From assembly GCA_016293205.1 (NCBI GenBank), contig JAEDES010000006.1:1-54442 (forward strand): a DNA stretch of 54,442 nucleotides, in the 5' to 3' direction. This document shows positions 7,382 through 14,525 of this stretch, one piece after another (positions within the stretch are counted from its first letter, which is position 1; every line of letters starts with the position of its first letter). The position numbers and the translations under genes are program-made. The notes under the pieces were generated by a model, which saw only the letters and a list, made by a program, of their open reading frames with translations, ran no database searches and had not been told where the DNA came from. The DNA is from Bacilli bacterium. GTDB lineage: Bacteria > Bacillota_I > Bacilli_A > RF39 > UBA660.

Positions 7382-9016
7382 ATGGATAATAAACCATTAG
7401 TTGATTTAGTTAATATTAATACTGATTCTAATACTAATAATGGACCTAATATATCTAGTGATTTTCCTAATAGCAATAAAAGTAATGCTGTAGTGAATAC
7501 TGCTCCTGGAAATAGTAAAGTTCCAAAGAAAAAAGTTAAGAAACACAAGTTTAAATATACATTTAGAAAGATTCCTATGCTTTTACCTACAAAAATATTT
7601 TTAGGTATTATGGGAGGTTTATTTTTACTTTGTATAATTGCTGTTATACTTGGTATTTTTATTCCAAGTGTTAGTGAATTTATGTGGTTTAATTTAAGAA
7701 ATCCTTATTTTGATTTAGGGTTTAAATTATTTAATAATGTTCCTAGTATTGGGGCACATTTGTTACTTGTATTATTCTTAGTAATATTATTTTTATTAGT
7801 TATTCAAGTTATATTTGAAAACTTTAGGAAGATTAAATATAAGATTGCTTTGATAGTATCAAATGTTATTTCTTGTATAGTGTTTACGATACTTACATTT
7901 TTATTAGTTTTACCTATGGGGTTAGATTTTAGTACTTATAATAATGCTAAGATTAATGAGAAATATTTTTCTGATCATGTTGATGAGGTTTATACTGAGG
8001 ATGATCTTTTAAAACTTACTGAGTATTATAAAAATAAAGTTATGGCTTTATCTAAGTCTTTTCAAAGAATTGGTGGAGAGATTGTTTATGATAAGAATTT
8101 AGTTGATCAAAGTATTAAAGATTTAAAAAATATTTCTTCTACATATCCTTTCTTAAAAGGTTCTTATGTTACTAAAGTTGGTGATTTAAGTACTTATGAA
8201 AGAGAGAAAAATAGTGATAGTACAATGGCATATACAAGTTTATTTGGAGTTATTGTAGATAGTAAGTTAGATAAAACTATTAAACTTAATACTATTAATC
8301 ATGAGTTATGCCATACTAAAGGTATTTTACGTGAGAGTGAAGCAGAATTTTGTGCTTATGTAGCAGGTATTAATAGTACTGATAGATTCTCTCAATATAG
8401 TGCATATTATAATGCTTTTTATAGATTAACTTCTGCTATTAATCAAATTGATCATGAAAAAGCATTAGATATAGAAGAAGATTTTACTAAGTTATGTTTA
8501 ACTGATGAATATAGTGAGGCTTGTAATTTCTATAGTAAAGATACTGATACTTTTATAGAAGGTACTGATGCATATATTGGATATTCTTATAGACTTAGAA
8601 ATTATAAAAAATATAAGGATCCATTTATGAGTGTTTTAAATTCATTGGAGAAGAACTTTAAAGCTCAATTTATTATTGATGATAAAGTTGTTAAAAGTGG
8701 ATATATTTATAATGAAATAGGTAATAATAGTGATAAAGTTGTTGAAATTAGAATTACTGTTACTGATGATAATTTTGTACCTGTAAGTAATTTTATTAAG
8801 AGTAATCAAAAATTCTTAATGGCTTTTTATCAATTTGATGTTGATATAGAAGATGATTTACCTGAAGGACAAGAGGCTTTAGAGTATTATTTAAAACCAT
8901 TTGATATGGAAGATTATAAACATGTATTTGGTTTTGGTGATGAATGGTATGATGAATACTATTATGAAAGAGTATCAAGATTATTACTTGAATATGAACA
9001 TGATAAAATAAGATAG
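7382..9016 (+). CDS. Membrane metalloprotease-like protein, DUF3810 type
   Basis: Membrane protein of 544 residues. It starts with a low-complexity Asn/Ser-rich cytosolic stretch (1-60), then three membrane helices (about 73-96, 122-145, 155-178). A large domain with a zinc-protease signature follows: HELCH at 307-311 and a downstream ESEAEF block that could supply the third ligand. This pattern matches DUF3810 proteins, whose substrate is unknown. The C-terminus is acidic and Tyr-rich. It has its own promoter-like TATAAT at 7351-7356 and a strong RBS (GAGGTG), and is closed by the hairpin at 9010-9035. Confidence 0.72.
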   Translation: MDNKPLVDLVNINTDSNTNNGPNISSDFPNSNKSNAVVNTAPGNSKVPKKKVKKHKFKYTFRKIPMLLPTKIFLGIMGGLFLLCIIAVILGIFIPSVSEFMWFNLRNPYFDLGFKLFNNVPSIGAHLLLVLFLVILFLLVIQVIFENFRKIKYKIALIVSNVISCIVFTILTFLLVLPMGLDFSTYNNAKINEKYFSDHVDEVYTEDDLLKLTEYYKNKVMALSKSFQRIGGEIVYDKNLVDQSIKDLKNISSTYPFLKGSYVTKVGDLSTYEREKNSDSTMAYTSLFGVIVDSKLDKTIKLNTINHELCHTKGILRESEAEFCAYVAGINSTDRFSQYSAYYNAFYRLTSAINQIDHEKALDIEEDFTKLCLTDEYSEACNFYSKDTDTFIEGTDAYIGYSYRLRNYKKYKDPFMSVLNSLEKNFKAQFIIDDKVVKSGYIYNEIGNNSDKVVEIRITVTDDNFVPVSNFIKSNQKFLMAFYQFDVDIEDDLPEGQEALEYYLKPFDMEDYKHVFGFGDEWYDEYYYERVSRLLLEYEHDKIR

Positions 9017-9035
9017 ATTTATTCTATCTTTTTTT
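9010..9035 (+). terminator. Terminator after the DUF3810 gene
   Basis: AAGATAGA (9010-9017) pairs with TCTATCTT (9023-9030), followed by seven T. The stem begins inside the last codons. Confidence 0.85.
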
Positions 9036-9085
9036 GCATATATATTTTTAATTTTCATATTATTAATTGAAAGGAAGGAATTAAT

Positions 9086-9346
9086 ATGGAAATTCTTAAA
9101 GTAAGTAGTAAATCTAATCCAAATAGTGTAGCAGGAGCGTTAGCAAATGTATTTAGAGAAAAGGGTACAGTTGAAGTACAAGCAGTAGGTGCAGGGGCAT
9201 TAAATCAAGCAGTTAAAGCGATTGCTATTGCAAGAGGATTTGTAGCTCCTAGTGGAAAGAATTTAGTTTGTATACCAGCTTTTTCAGATATTGCGATAGA
9301 TGGAGAAGAAAGAACTGCTATTAAGTTAATTATAGAAGCCAAATAG
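9086..9346 (+). CDS. spoVS: Stage V sporulation protein S
   Basis: Small 86-residue protein of the Alba-like SpoVS family, almost the exact family length. It has the conserved start (MEILKVSSKSNPNSVAGALA), the GAGALNQAVKAIAIARGFVAPSG core and a C-terminal EERTAIKLIIEAK. In Bacillus, SpoVS affects septation and spore coat or cortex assembly; its molecular activity is still poorly defined. It has a strong RBS (AAAGGAAGG) and its own terminator, so it is monocistronic. With cotE elsewhere in the window it supports a sporulating lineage. Confidence 0.95.
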   Translation: MEILKVSSKSNPNSVAGALANVFREKGTVEVQAVGAGALNQAVKAIAIARGFVAPSGKNLVCIPAFSDIAIDGEERTAIKLIIEAK

Positions 9347-9357
9347 GCTTTTTTTTA
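9336..9357 (+). terminator. Terminator after spoVS
   Basis: AAGCC (9336-9340) pairs with GGCTT (9346-9350), followed by eight T. The stop codon is in the loop. Confidence 0.8.
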
Positions 9358-9418
9358 TTTTTTGTTGTTTAATATTTTTTAGTAATATGATAAACTTATT
9401 CTAGGATAGGTGAGTTTT

Positions 9419-10411
9419 ATGAACGAAAATAATAATGTTGTTAATAATCAAGTTCCTGGCCAAGGAGTAACTACTAATGTAGCAGTTAGTACAACACCAA
9501 CACAACCTACTACACAACCTAGTGTGTCAACAGGTGGAGGTACTAGTGGGGCAGCAGGTACAGCAATTGTTTGTGATAAATGTGGAACTACTTATAGTAG
9601 TAGTCAAAGATATTGTATGAAATGTGGAAACTTAAATTATAGTCATCCTAGCAATCAATCAATGAAGCAATATCTTAATTATGATGTTGTTAATCAAAAC
9701 TATATTAATAATGGTAATGTTAAACTTAGTCATACAAGTGTTGATCCATATGCTAAAGAGAAGAGAAACTGTATTCTTTGGAATGCTATTATACATATAA
9801 TTATTGCAGCATTACCTTGTTTCATAATTTTTAAGAGTGGTCTTTTTAGCATTTTATCAATTATATCTGTACTTATTTCTGCTGGTGTGTCATTTCTTTC
9901 AGTTACGGGTTTTTGTTTAATGTTTGTTAAAGCTAAAGAACCATGGTGGTTTTATTATATTCCAATTTTAAATTTTGTTACTATTGCAAGAATTGCTTTT
10001 GGTAGTGGATGGTATTCATTACTTTATTTTGTACCAATAGTTAACTTTGTTGCAATATTTGTTACATTCTTTAAAATTGGTAAGAGATTTGGATATAGTG
10101 GATTATTAACTATGCTTTTCCCTGCTATTATGATTCCAATTATTGGATTTGGTAATAGAGAAGAAAGTCTTGATTCTTTACATGGTGCACAAATTAGTTT
10201 AGGAGACGATGAATTAGATAGTAAAGGTCGTACTAAAACAGAAGCTGAATATGGTAAGAAAAAGGGAGCTACTGTATTTGGAGTGTTACTTGTAGTGGGT
10301 ATTTTAGTAGTATTATTATATCCATATATTTTAGAATATGGTGGAAATTTATTAGAATTTTTAGTTGATAAATATCATGAATTTGTTGAGTTTATTGGGG
10401 AAATGAATTAA
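9419..10411 (+). CDS. Zinc-ribbon membrane protein with DUF5684-like domain
   Basis: Function unknown. The N-terminus (1-50) is Asn/Thr/Gln-rich. A zinc ribbon follows (CDKCG then CMKCG, about residues 46-69), then membrane helices at about 120-165 and a repeated WY/YIPILNF hydrophobic region (WWFYYIPILNFVTIARIAFG) typical of DUF5684. One more helix is near residue 290. The start is ATG 9419, with AGGTGAG just upstream as RBS; the in-frame GTG at 9410 would consume that RBS. A similar ribbon-plus-membrane layout occurs in the 14.5-18.4 kb cluster. Confidence 0.7.
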   Translation: MNENNNVVNNQVPGQGVTTNVAVSTTPTQPTTQPSVSTGGGTSGAAGTAIVCDKCGTTYSSSQRYCMKCGNLNYSHPSNQSMKQYLNYDVVNQNYINNGNVKLSHTSVDPYAKEKRNCILWNAIIHIIIAALPCFIIFKSGLFSILSIISVLISAGVSFLSVTGFCLMFVKAKEPWWFYYIPILNFVTIARIAFGSGWYSLLYFVPIVNFVAIFVTFFKIGKRFGYSGLLTMLFPAIMIPIIGFGNREESLDSLHGAQISLGDDELDSKGRTKTEAEYGKKKGATVFGVLLVVGILVVLLYPYILEYGGNLLEFLVDKYHEFVEFIGEMN

Positions 10412-10417
10412 AAAAAC

Positions 10418-10446
10418 TTGATAAATTTTAAAAATGTGCTTATAAT
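10418..10446 (+). promoter_or_regulatory. Sigma-A-type promoter of serS
   Basis: TTGATA (10418-10423), a 17-bp spacer and TATAAT (10441-10446), immediately upstream of the T-box leader. Confidence 0.75.
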
Positions 10447-10473
10447 ATTAACAAATCGATTATTAGAACTAAT

Positions 10474-10642
10474 AACAAGTTGATTTGATTTTAGAGAGTT
10501 CGTGTTTGGTGAAAACGAATATCAATGTCTTGTTTATCTACTCTATAGATGAAGTAATTTCCGGGTAATACCGTTATGTAATTAAGTAAAATAAAGGATG
10601 GTACCGTGCTTTTTTAGCACTCCTTGGTATCATTCTTTTTTT
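10474..10642 (+). promoter_or_regulatory. T-box leader controlling serS
   Basis: A tRNA-sensing leader. AACAAG (10474-10479) pairs with CTTGTT (10529-10534) to close stem I, which contains the AGAGAG and TTTGGTGAAAACGAA elements. UCA at 10522-10524 followed by A is the best specifier candidate (Ser codon). The T-box core AAGGATGGTACCGTGC lies at 10594-10609. The competing terminator pairs about 10596-10610 with 10616-10636 and ends in a run of seven T. Uncharged tRNA-Ser should stabilise the antiterminator and turn serS on. The specifier call is inference. Confidence 0.9.
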
Positions 10643-10662
10643 GTTTATAAGGGGATGATAAG

Positions 10663-10737
10663 GTGAAATATAATTATATAGGGAAATGGATTAATCATTT
10701 TAAGAGTGATCAAGTCTCGTGTGATCATTTTAAATAA
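10663..10737 (+). CDS. Possible 24-codon ORF in the serS leader
   Basis: GTG 10663 lies 8 nt after a GGGG run and opens 24 codons (MKYNYIGKWINHFKSDQVSC then DHFK) ending at TAA 10735, between the T-box terminator and serS. The stretch holds a direct repeat of ATCATTTTAA. It could be a leader peptide or chance; only the RBS spacing supports it. Confidence 0.25.
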   Translation: MKYNYIGKWINHFKSDQVSCDHFK

Positions 10738-10765
10738 TTAAATTAAATAATAGGAGGAGAAGAAT

Positions 10766-12052
10766 ATGATAGATATTAAATTAATTAGAGAAAATCCAGA
10801 AATGGTAAAAGAAAATATAAAAAAGAAATTTCAAGATAAAAAATTACCTTTAGTTGATGAAATTAAAGAATTAGATGTAAGAGTACGTGAAGTACAAGTT
10901 AAAGTTGATACTTTAAAAGCTGAAAAGAATCGTTTAAGTGGTGAAATTGGTAAGTTAATGAAAGAAGGCAAGAAGGAAGAAGCTGAAGAAATTAAGGCTA
11001 CTATTGCTAAAACTGCAGATGAAATCGCTGCAAATGAAAAAGAGTTTGAAGAATTAACTAAAACTATTAAAGATAAAATGATGGTTATTCCAAACATAAT
11101 TGATGAAAGTGTACCTATTGGTAAAGATGATAGTGAAAACGTTGAGAATGAAAAATTTGGTGAACCTGTAGTTCCTAACTTTGAAGTTCCATATCATGCA
11201 GATATTATGGATAGATTAAATGGTATTGATAAAGATTCTGCTGGTAGAACAAGTGGTAATGGATTCTATTACTTAATGGGAGATGTTGCAAGAATTCACT
11301 CTGCAATGTTAAGTTATGCTAGAGACTTTATGATTAATAAAGGATTTACATATTGTGTTCCACCATTCATGATTAGAAGTGATGTTGTTACTGGAGTTAT
11401 GAGTTTTGAAGAAATGGATGCTATGATGTATAAGATTGAAGGAGAAGATTTATTCTTAATCGGAACAAGTGAACATTCAATGATTGGTAAATTTAAAGAT
11501 CAATTACTTAAGAAGGAAAACTTACCTTATACATTAACAAGTTATTCTCCATGCTTTAGAAAAGAAGTTGGAGCTCATGGTATCGAAGAAAGAGGAGTTT
11601 ATAGAGTTCATCAATTTGAAAAACAAGAAATGGTTGTTATTTGTGAACCAGAAGACTCTATGGAATGGTATAACAAGATGTGGAAATTCACAGTTGATTT
11701 CTTTAGAAGTTTAGATATTCCTGTTAGAACATTAGAATGTTGTAGTGGAGATTTAGCTGATCTTAAGGTTAAATCATGTGATATTGAAGCATGGAGTCCA
11801 CGTCAACAAAAATACTTCGAAGTAGGAAGTTGTTCTACTTTAGGAGATGCACAAGCAAGAAGACTTGGTATTAGAGCTAAAGGTGAAAAAGGAAACTATT
11901 ATTTACATACATTAAATAATACAGTTTTAGCTACACCTCGTGGTTTAATTGCTTTCTTAGAAAACAATGTTAATGAAGATGGATCAGTTAATATTCCGGA
12001 AGCATTAAGACCATATATGGGTGGAATTAATAAAATAGTTCCTAAAAAATAA
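10766..12052 (+). CDS. serS: Seryl-tRNA synthetase
   Basis: Cytosolic class II enzyme that charges tRNA-Ser. Residues about 28-105 form the long antiparallel coiled-coil arm that grips the tRNA variable arm. The catalytic core follows: TSEH near 235, motif 2 (FRKEVGAHG then GVYRVHQFEKQEM) and motif 3 (ATPRGLIAFLEN) near the end. It is 428 residues, the normal length. The serine-site block reads GSCSTLGDAQARR and motif 3 reads NNTVLATPRG rather than the more common GSGLAVGRT form, so it belongs to a divergent bacterial subtype. ATG 10766 follows AGGAGGAG. Expression is set by the upstream T-box. Confidence 0.95.
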   Translation: MIDIKLIRENPEMVKENIKKKFQDKKLPLVDEIKELDVRVREVQVKVDTLKAEKNRLSGEIGKLMKEGKKEEAEEIKATIAKTADEIAANEKEFEELTKTIKDKMMVIPNIIDESVPIGKDDSENVENEKFGEPVVPNFEVPYHADIMDRLNGIDKDSAGRTSGNGFYYLMGDVARIHSAMLSYARDFMINKGFTYCVPPFMIRSDVVTGVMSFEEMDAMMYKIEGEDLFLIGTSEHSMIGKFKDQLLKKENLPYTLTSYSPCFRKEVGAHGIEERGVYRVHQFEKQEMVVICEPEDSMEWYNKMWKFTVDFFRSLDIPVRTLECCSGDLADLKVKSCDIEAWSPRQQKYFEVGSCSTLGDAQARRLGIRAKGEKGNYYLHTLNNTVLATPRGLIAFLENNVNEDGSVNIPEALRPYMGGINKIVPKK

Positions 12053-12060
12053 TTGATTTA

Positions 12061-12089
12061 AAAGTAGATAGTAATATCTACTTTTTTTG
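12061..12089 (+). terminator. Terminator after serS
   Basis: AAAAGTAGATA (12061-12071) pairs with TATCTACTTTT (12076-12086), GTAA loop, then T-run. Confidence 0.9.
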
Positions 12090-12211
12090 TAAAATAATTT
12101 ACGCTTTTTATAGTGTAAATTTTATGTAAATGCATTTGTCAATTTATGTCGTTTCTATTCTTTACAATTTTTAATTATTATATAATTAAATTAAGAAATA
12201 GAGGAATGAGT

Positions 12212-12424
12212 ATGAATACAGTATTAATAGTTTTATTTGTTATTGTTATAGCTTCATTTATTACTGGTGTTTGTTTGACTGTATGGGAAAATAAACATAA
12301 TACTAAACTTATATTCTCTAATGATAAAGTTATTAATAAGATAATTACTTTATCTACTTCTACTAATGATAATACTGGTAGAAAAGTTATTCATGCTAAA
12401 TTAGTATCTCAAGAGAATTATTAA
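12212..12424 (+). CDS. Small single-pass membrane protein
   Basis: Unrecognised 70-residue protein with one N-terminal membrane helix (about 3-25) and a short cytosolic or extracellular tail. The start at ATG 12212 is chosen because GAGG lies 7 nt upstream; a longer frame from ATG 12146 adds a second hydrophobic stretch but has no RBS. A TATAAT-like box is at 12180. It stands alone at the start of an accessory patch. Confidence 0.5.
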   Translation: MNTVLIVLFVIVIASFITGVCLTVWENKHNTKLIFSNDKVINKIITLSTSTNDNTGRKVIHAKLVSQENY

Positions 12425-12447
12425 TTTATTTATACATATAATTTATT

Positions 12448-12537
12448 ATGGATAATATTTATATAGATTGTAATTCTAGTGAAGGAAGAATATTAATAGA
12501 AGTTGTTAAAAAGAATGATAAAACAGAAGATGATTAG
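12448..12537 (+). other. Short open frame without RBS
   Basis: ATG 12448 opens 29 codons (MDNIYIDCNSSEGRILIEVV and nine more). No Shine-Dalgarno is visible and its end lies inside a terminator stem, so it is probably not translated or is a remnant. Confidence 0.2.
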
Positions 12538-12556
12538 TAGTCTTCTGTTTTATTTT
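12520..12556 (+). terminator. Terminator in the accessory patch
   Basis: AAAACAGAAGA (12520-12530) pairs perfectly with TCTTCTGTTTT (12541-12551) around a 10-nt loop, followed by a T-rich tail. It ends the transcript of the small membrane gene. Confidence 0.8.
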
Positions 12557-12591
12557 ATTTATGCTATTATCTTTATAGTAGGTGATGAGTG

Positions 12592-12654
12592 ATGTCATTC
12601 TTAAAAGAAATATTAATATTTATAGGATTTGTAGTATTTTGTTATTTCTTTTAG
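12592..12654 (+). CDS. Possible 20-residue hydrophobic peptide
   Basis: ATG 12592 follows AGGTGATGAG and encodes MSFLKEILIFIGFVVFCYFF, a single membrane-spanning stretch. The last 14 nt overlap the start of an ankyrin-gene remnant in another frame, so the ORF may be a by-product of that truncation or a toxin-like peptide. Weak evidence. Confidence 0.3.
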   Translation: MSFLKEILIFIGFVVFCYFF

Positions 12655-12874
12655 AAAGTTATGTAATACTTGTATAAAAAATACTTATTATGGTAAGTAT
12701 GCTAAATTAAATAACTTAGAAATTATCGTTAATAATTTAGAAAAGAAAATTTTAGATAATACATTAAGAACTGTTGTAGATGAAATATCTGATAATATGT
12801 ATAATATAAAGACAGAAATTATGACAAATAAATCATTATTACTTGATAGTATAATTGATACTTCAATAGTATGA
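12641..12874 (+). pseudogene. 3' remnant of an ankyrin-repeat protein gene
   Basis: This frame (VISFRKLCNTCIKNTYYGKY onward, ending at TGA 12872) is a close copy of the last 75 or so codons of the ankyrin protein gene at 19673-20359. Tracts such as ACTTATTATGGTAAGTATGC are identical in both. An in-frame TAG at 12632 and the loss of all ankyrin repeats upstream show it is a 5'-truncated duplicate. It keeps a terminator just downstream (12886-12905). Confidence 0.85.
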
Positions 12875-12885
12875 GTATAAATTTG

Positions 12886-12909
12886 AAAGACACTTAGGTG
12901 TCTTTTTTT
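12886..12909 (+). terminator. Terminator after the ankyrin remnant
   Basis: AAAGACAC (12886-12893) pairs with GTGTCTTT (12898-12905), TTAG loop, T-run. Confidence 0.85.
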
Positions 12910-12912
12910 CGA

Positions 12913-12941
12913 TTGAAATTTGATATGCGTTTTGCTATACT
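12913..12941 (+). promoter_or_regulatory. Promoter of the TasA-like surface protein gene
   Basis: TTGAAA (12913-12918), 17-bp spacer, TATACT (12936-12941). The gene's AGGAGG RBS follows 10 bp later. Confidence 0.7.
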
Positions 12942-12963
12942 TTTAGCATAGGAGGAAAATTAA

Positions 12964-14187
12964 ATGCAAAATAAAAGTGGCTTAAATAATGTCCTAAGGA
13001 CTGATAGAAAAACACTATATATAGTTTTATCCATTGTAATGGTATCAGTATTAACATTGACAGTGGTATACGCAGCTCTTTCAATAACATTAAATATCAA
13101 TGGACAAGCAGAAGTAAGTTCTGCAAGTTGGGATATATATTTAGATAATGTTAAGTTAAATAGCCAAAGTTCAACAACAAATATACCTACAATAACTGAT
13201 AAAACGACTGCATCATTTTCCACAACACTAAATAAGCCAGGAGATTTTTATGAATTTAGTATTGATGTTGTAAATAATGGATCGATTGATGCGATGATTG
13301 ATTCTGTTACAAAAACTCCAGAGTTAAGTGATACCCAAAAGAAATATTTAAATTATATAGTAGAGTATCAAAATGGAGAAGTAATTACTGCAAAACAAAT
13401 GGTTTCAAAAAACTCATTTGTAAGATTAAAAGTAAAAGTAGAATTTAAAAAAGATATAAGCGCATCAGACTTACCAACACAATCAGAAAGTCTAGATTTA
13501 GCATTCACAGTAAATTATACACAAGCAGATGAAACAGGAACAGGTGTACCTAACAATGGAAAAGAACCATTTAAGCCAGCTATAATAAGTGGAGACTTAA
13601 ATACAGTAGGAAGCGAAGTAGCAATAGGAGATGAACACTTCTATATAATCTCAAATACAGATGGAAAGATTGCGATGCTTTCAAAATATAACTTATATGT
13701 AGGAAATGAGTGTACATCATCATCTTCATCATCATGTACACCATATGGGGAAGAAGCAACAGGAATTCAAGACGAGACAATGAAAGGATTGGTATCAAAT
13801 CAACAGACAAGAAATGGAACAACACCATTTTCAAGTACAAATTATTGGTCAAGTACGGTAAGTAGTTATCCAGCATATGTATATGATAGTAATTCAACAC
13901 TATATAATTATGTAGAAAGTTATAGAACATATTTAGAAAGCCAAGGAGCAGAAATAGAAGAAGCACGTCTTATAAAGTATGAAGAATTAGAAGCCTTAGG
14001 ATGTAGTGCATCAAGCTGTAGTTGTAAATCTGCACCAGAATGGGTTTATGGAACTACATATTGGTCCGGGGCGGCTTTTGATAGCTCTAATGTTTGGAGT
14101 GTGCATAGTGATGATGATTTCTACGAAGGCTATTATTCTAGTAACTACAGCCGCGGCGTCAGGCCAGTTATAGTCTTAAAGTCTTAG
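12964..14187 (+). CDS. TasA-like secreted protein with DGR-type variable C-terminus
   Basis: Surface protein of 407 residues. A hydrophobic signal (about 17-40, ending VVYAALSITL) leads into a beta-rich domain like TasA/camelysin proteins (GDFYEFSIDVVNNGSIDAMI near 95-115). Two paralogues in the window share this domain. The C-terminal domain (about 210-407) ends in YWSGAAFDSSNVWSV and SRGVRPVIVL, as in DGR-diversified C-type-lectin-like proteins. In the last third the codons become almost all NNT/NNC and GC-rich. The body of the gene prefers A-ending codons (ACA, CCA, GGA), unlike its T-ending neighbours, which suggests horizontal origin. ATG 12964 follows AGGAGG. Binding function is inferred. 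Confidence 0.7.
   Translation: MQNKSGLNNVLRTDRKTLYIVLSIVMVSVLTLTVVYAALSITLNINGQAEVSSASWDIYLDNVKLNSQSSTTNIPTITDKTTASFSTTLNKPGDFYEFSIDVVNNGSIDAMIDSVTKTPELSDTQKKYLNYIVEYQNGEVITAKQMVSKNSFVRLKVKVEFKKDISASDLPTQSESLDLAFTVNYTQADETGTGVPNNGKEPFKPAIISGDLNTVGSEVAIGDEHFYIISNTDGKIAMLSKYNLYVGNECTSSSSSSCTPYGEEATGIQDETMKGLVSNQQTRNGTTPFSSTNYWSSTVSSYPAYVYDSNSTLYNYVESYRTYLESQGAEIEEARLIKYEELEALGCSASSCSCKSAPEWVYGTTYWSGAAFDSSNVWSVHSDDDFYEGYYSSNYSRGVRPVIVLKS
14059..14187 (+). repeat. Putative DGR variable repeat (VR)
   Basis: Of the 26 codons from TTT 14077 through CGC 14154, 23 end in T or C, as expected when AAY codons of a template are randomised at adenines. The repeat ends in a GC-rich block at 14148-14165 (15 of 18 G or C, core GCCGCGGCGTC) that resembles the 'initiation of mutagenic homology' site of known DGRs and is out of place in this AT-rich genome. 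No template copy or reverse transcriptase is visible in the window. Confidence 0.5.
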
Positions 14188-14219
14188 GTCTAGAAATTTA
14201 AATTTACTGAGTAAACAAA

Positions 14220-14319
14220 ATTTCATAGTTGGTACAATTTGTGGAACAAATTTGTACCCGGCTGCACAAGTGGAAAGTACGTTAAACTTACTATAGCCAG
14301 CAACGTATATCTATGAAAT
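14220..14319. other. Multi-branched structured element after the putative VR
   Basis: This 100-nt stretch has no ORF. A 9-bp outer stem (14220-14228 with 14311-14319) encloses a long hairpin at 14231-14258 (GGTACAATTTGT with ACAAATTTGTACC, GGA loop, one bulge) and a second arm closed by GGCT (14260-14263) and AGCC (14295-14298). It could be a small RNA, or the DNA hairpin that follows VRs in known DGRs. The rest of 14188-14525 holds only the terminator at 14382 and the next gene's leader. Confidence 0.5.
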
Positions 14320-14381
14320 AGTAAGAGATAAAGATAAAATTCTATGGTAAGAAGAGCGAACGTAAGCGAGGCGATGAAAAA

Positions 14382-14411
14382 GTGAGATTTCGTAAGAAAT
14401 CACATTTTTTT
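14382..14411 (+). terminator. Terminator after the structured element
   Basis: GATTTC (14386-14391) pairs with GAAATC (14396-14401) with a GTAA loop and flanking pairs, then a T-run. Confidence 0.75.
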
Positions 14412-14525
14412 ATTTTATATTTTTATTTTATAATTTTATTTTATATAGGGTGATATTTTTTTGAAATAAATAAATTATTTTTATTAGTTATTTTATGATA
14501 AAATTATAGTAATGTAGGTGATAAT

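Noticed and set aside
13580..13966. Long minus-strand ORF inside the TasA-like gene
   Set aside because: Low-complexity Leu/His-rich frame antisense to a clear coding gene, no RBS; a shadow ORF.
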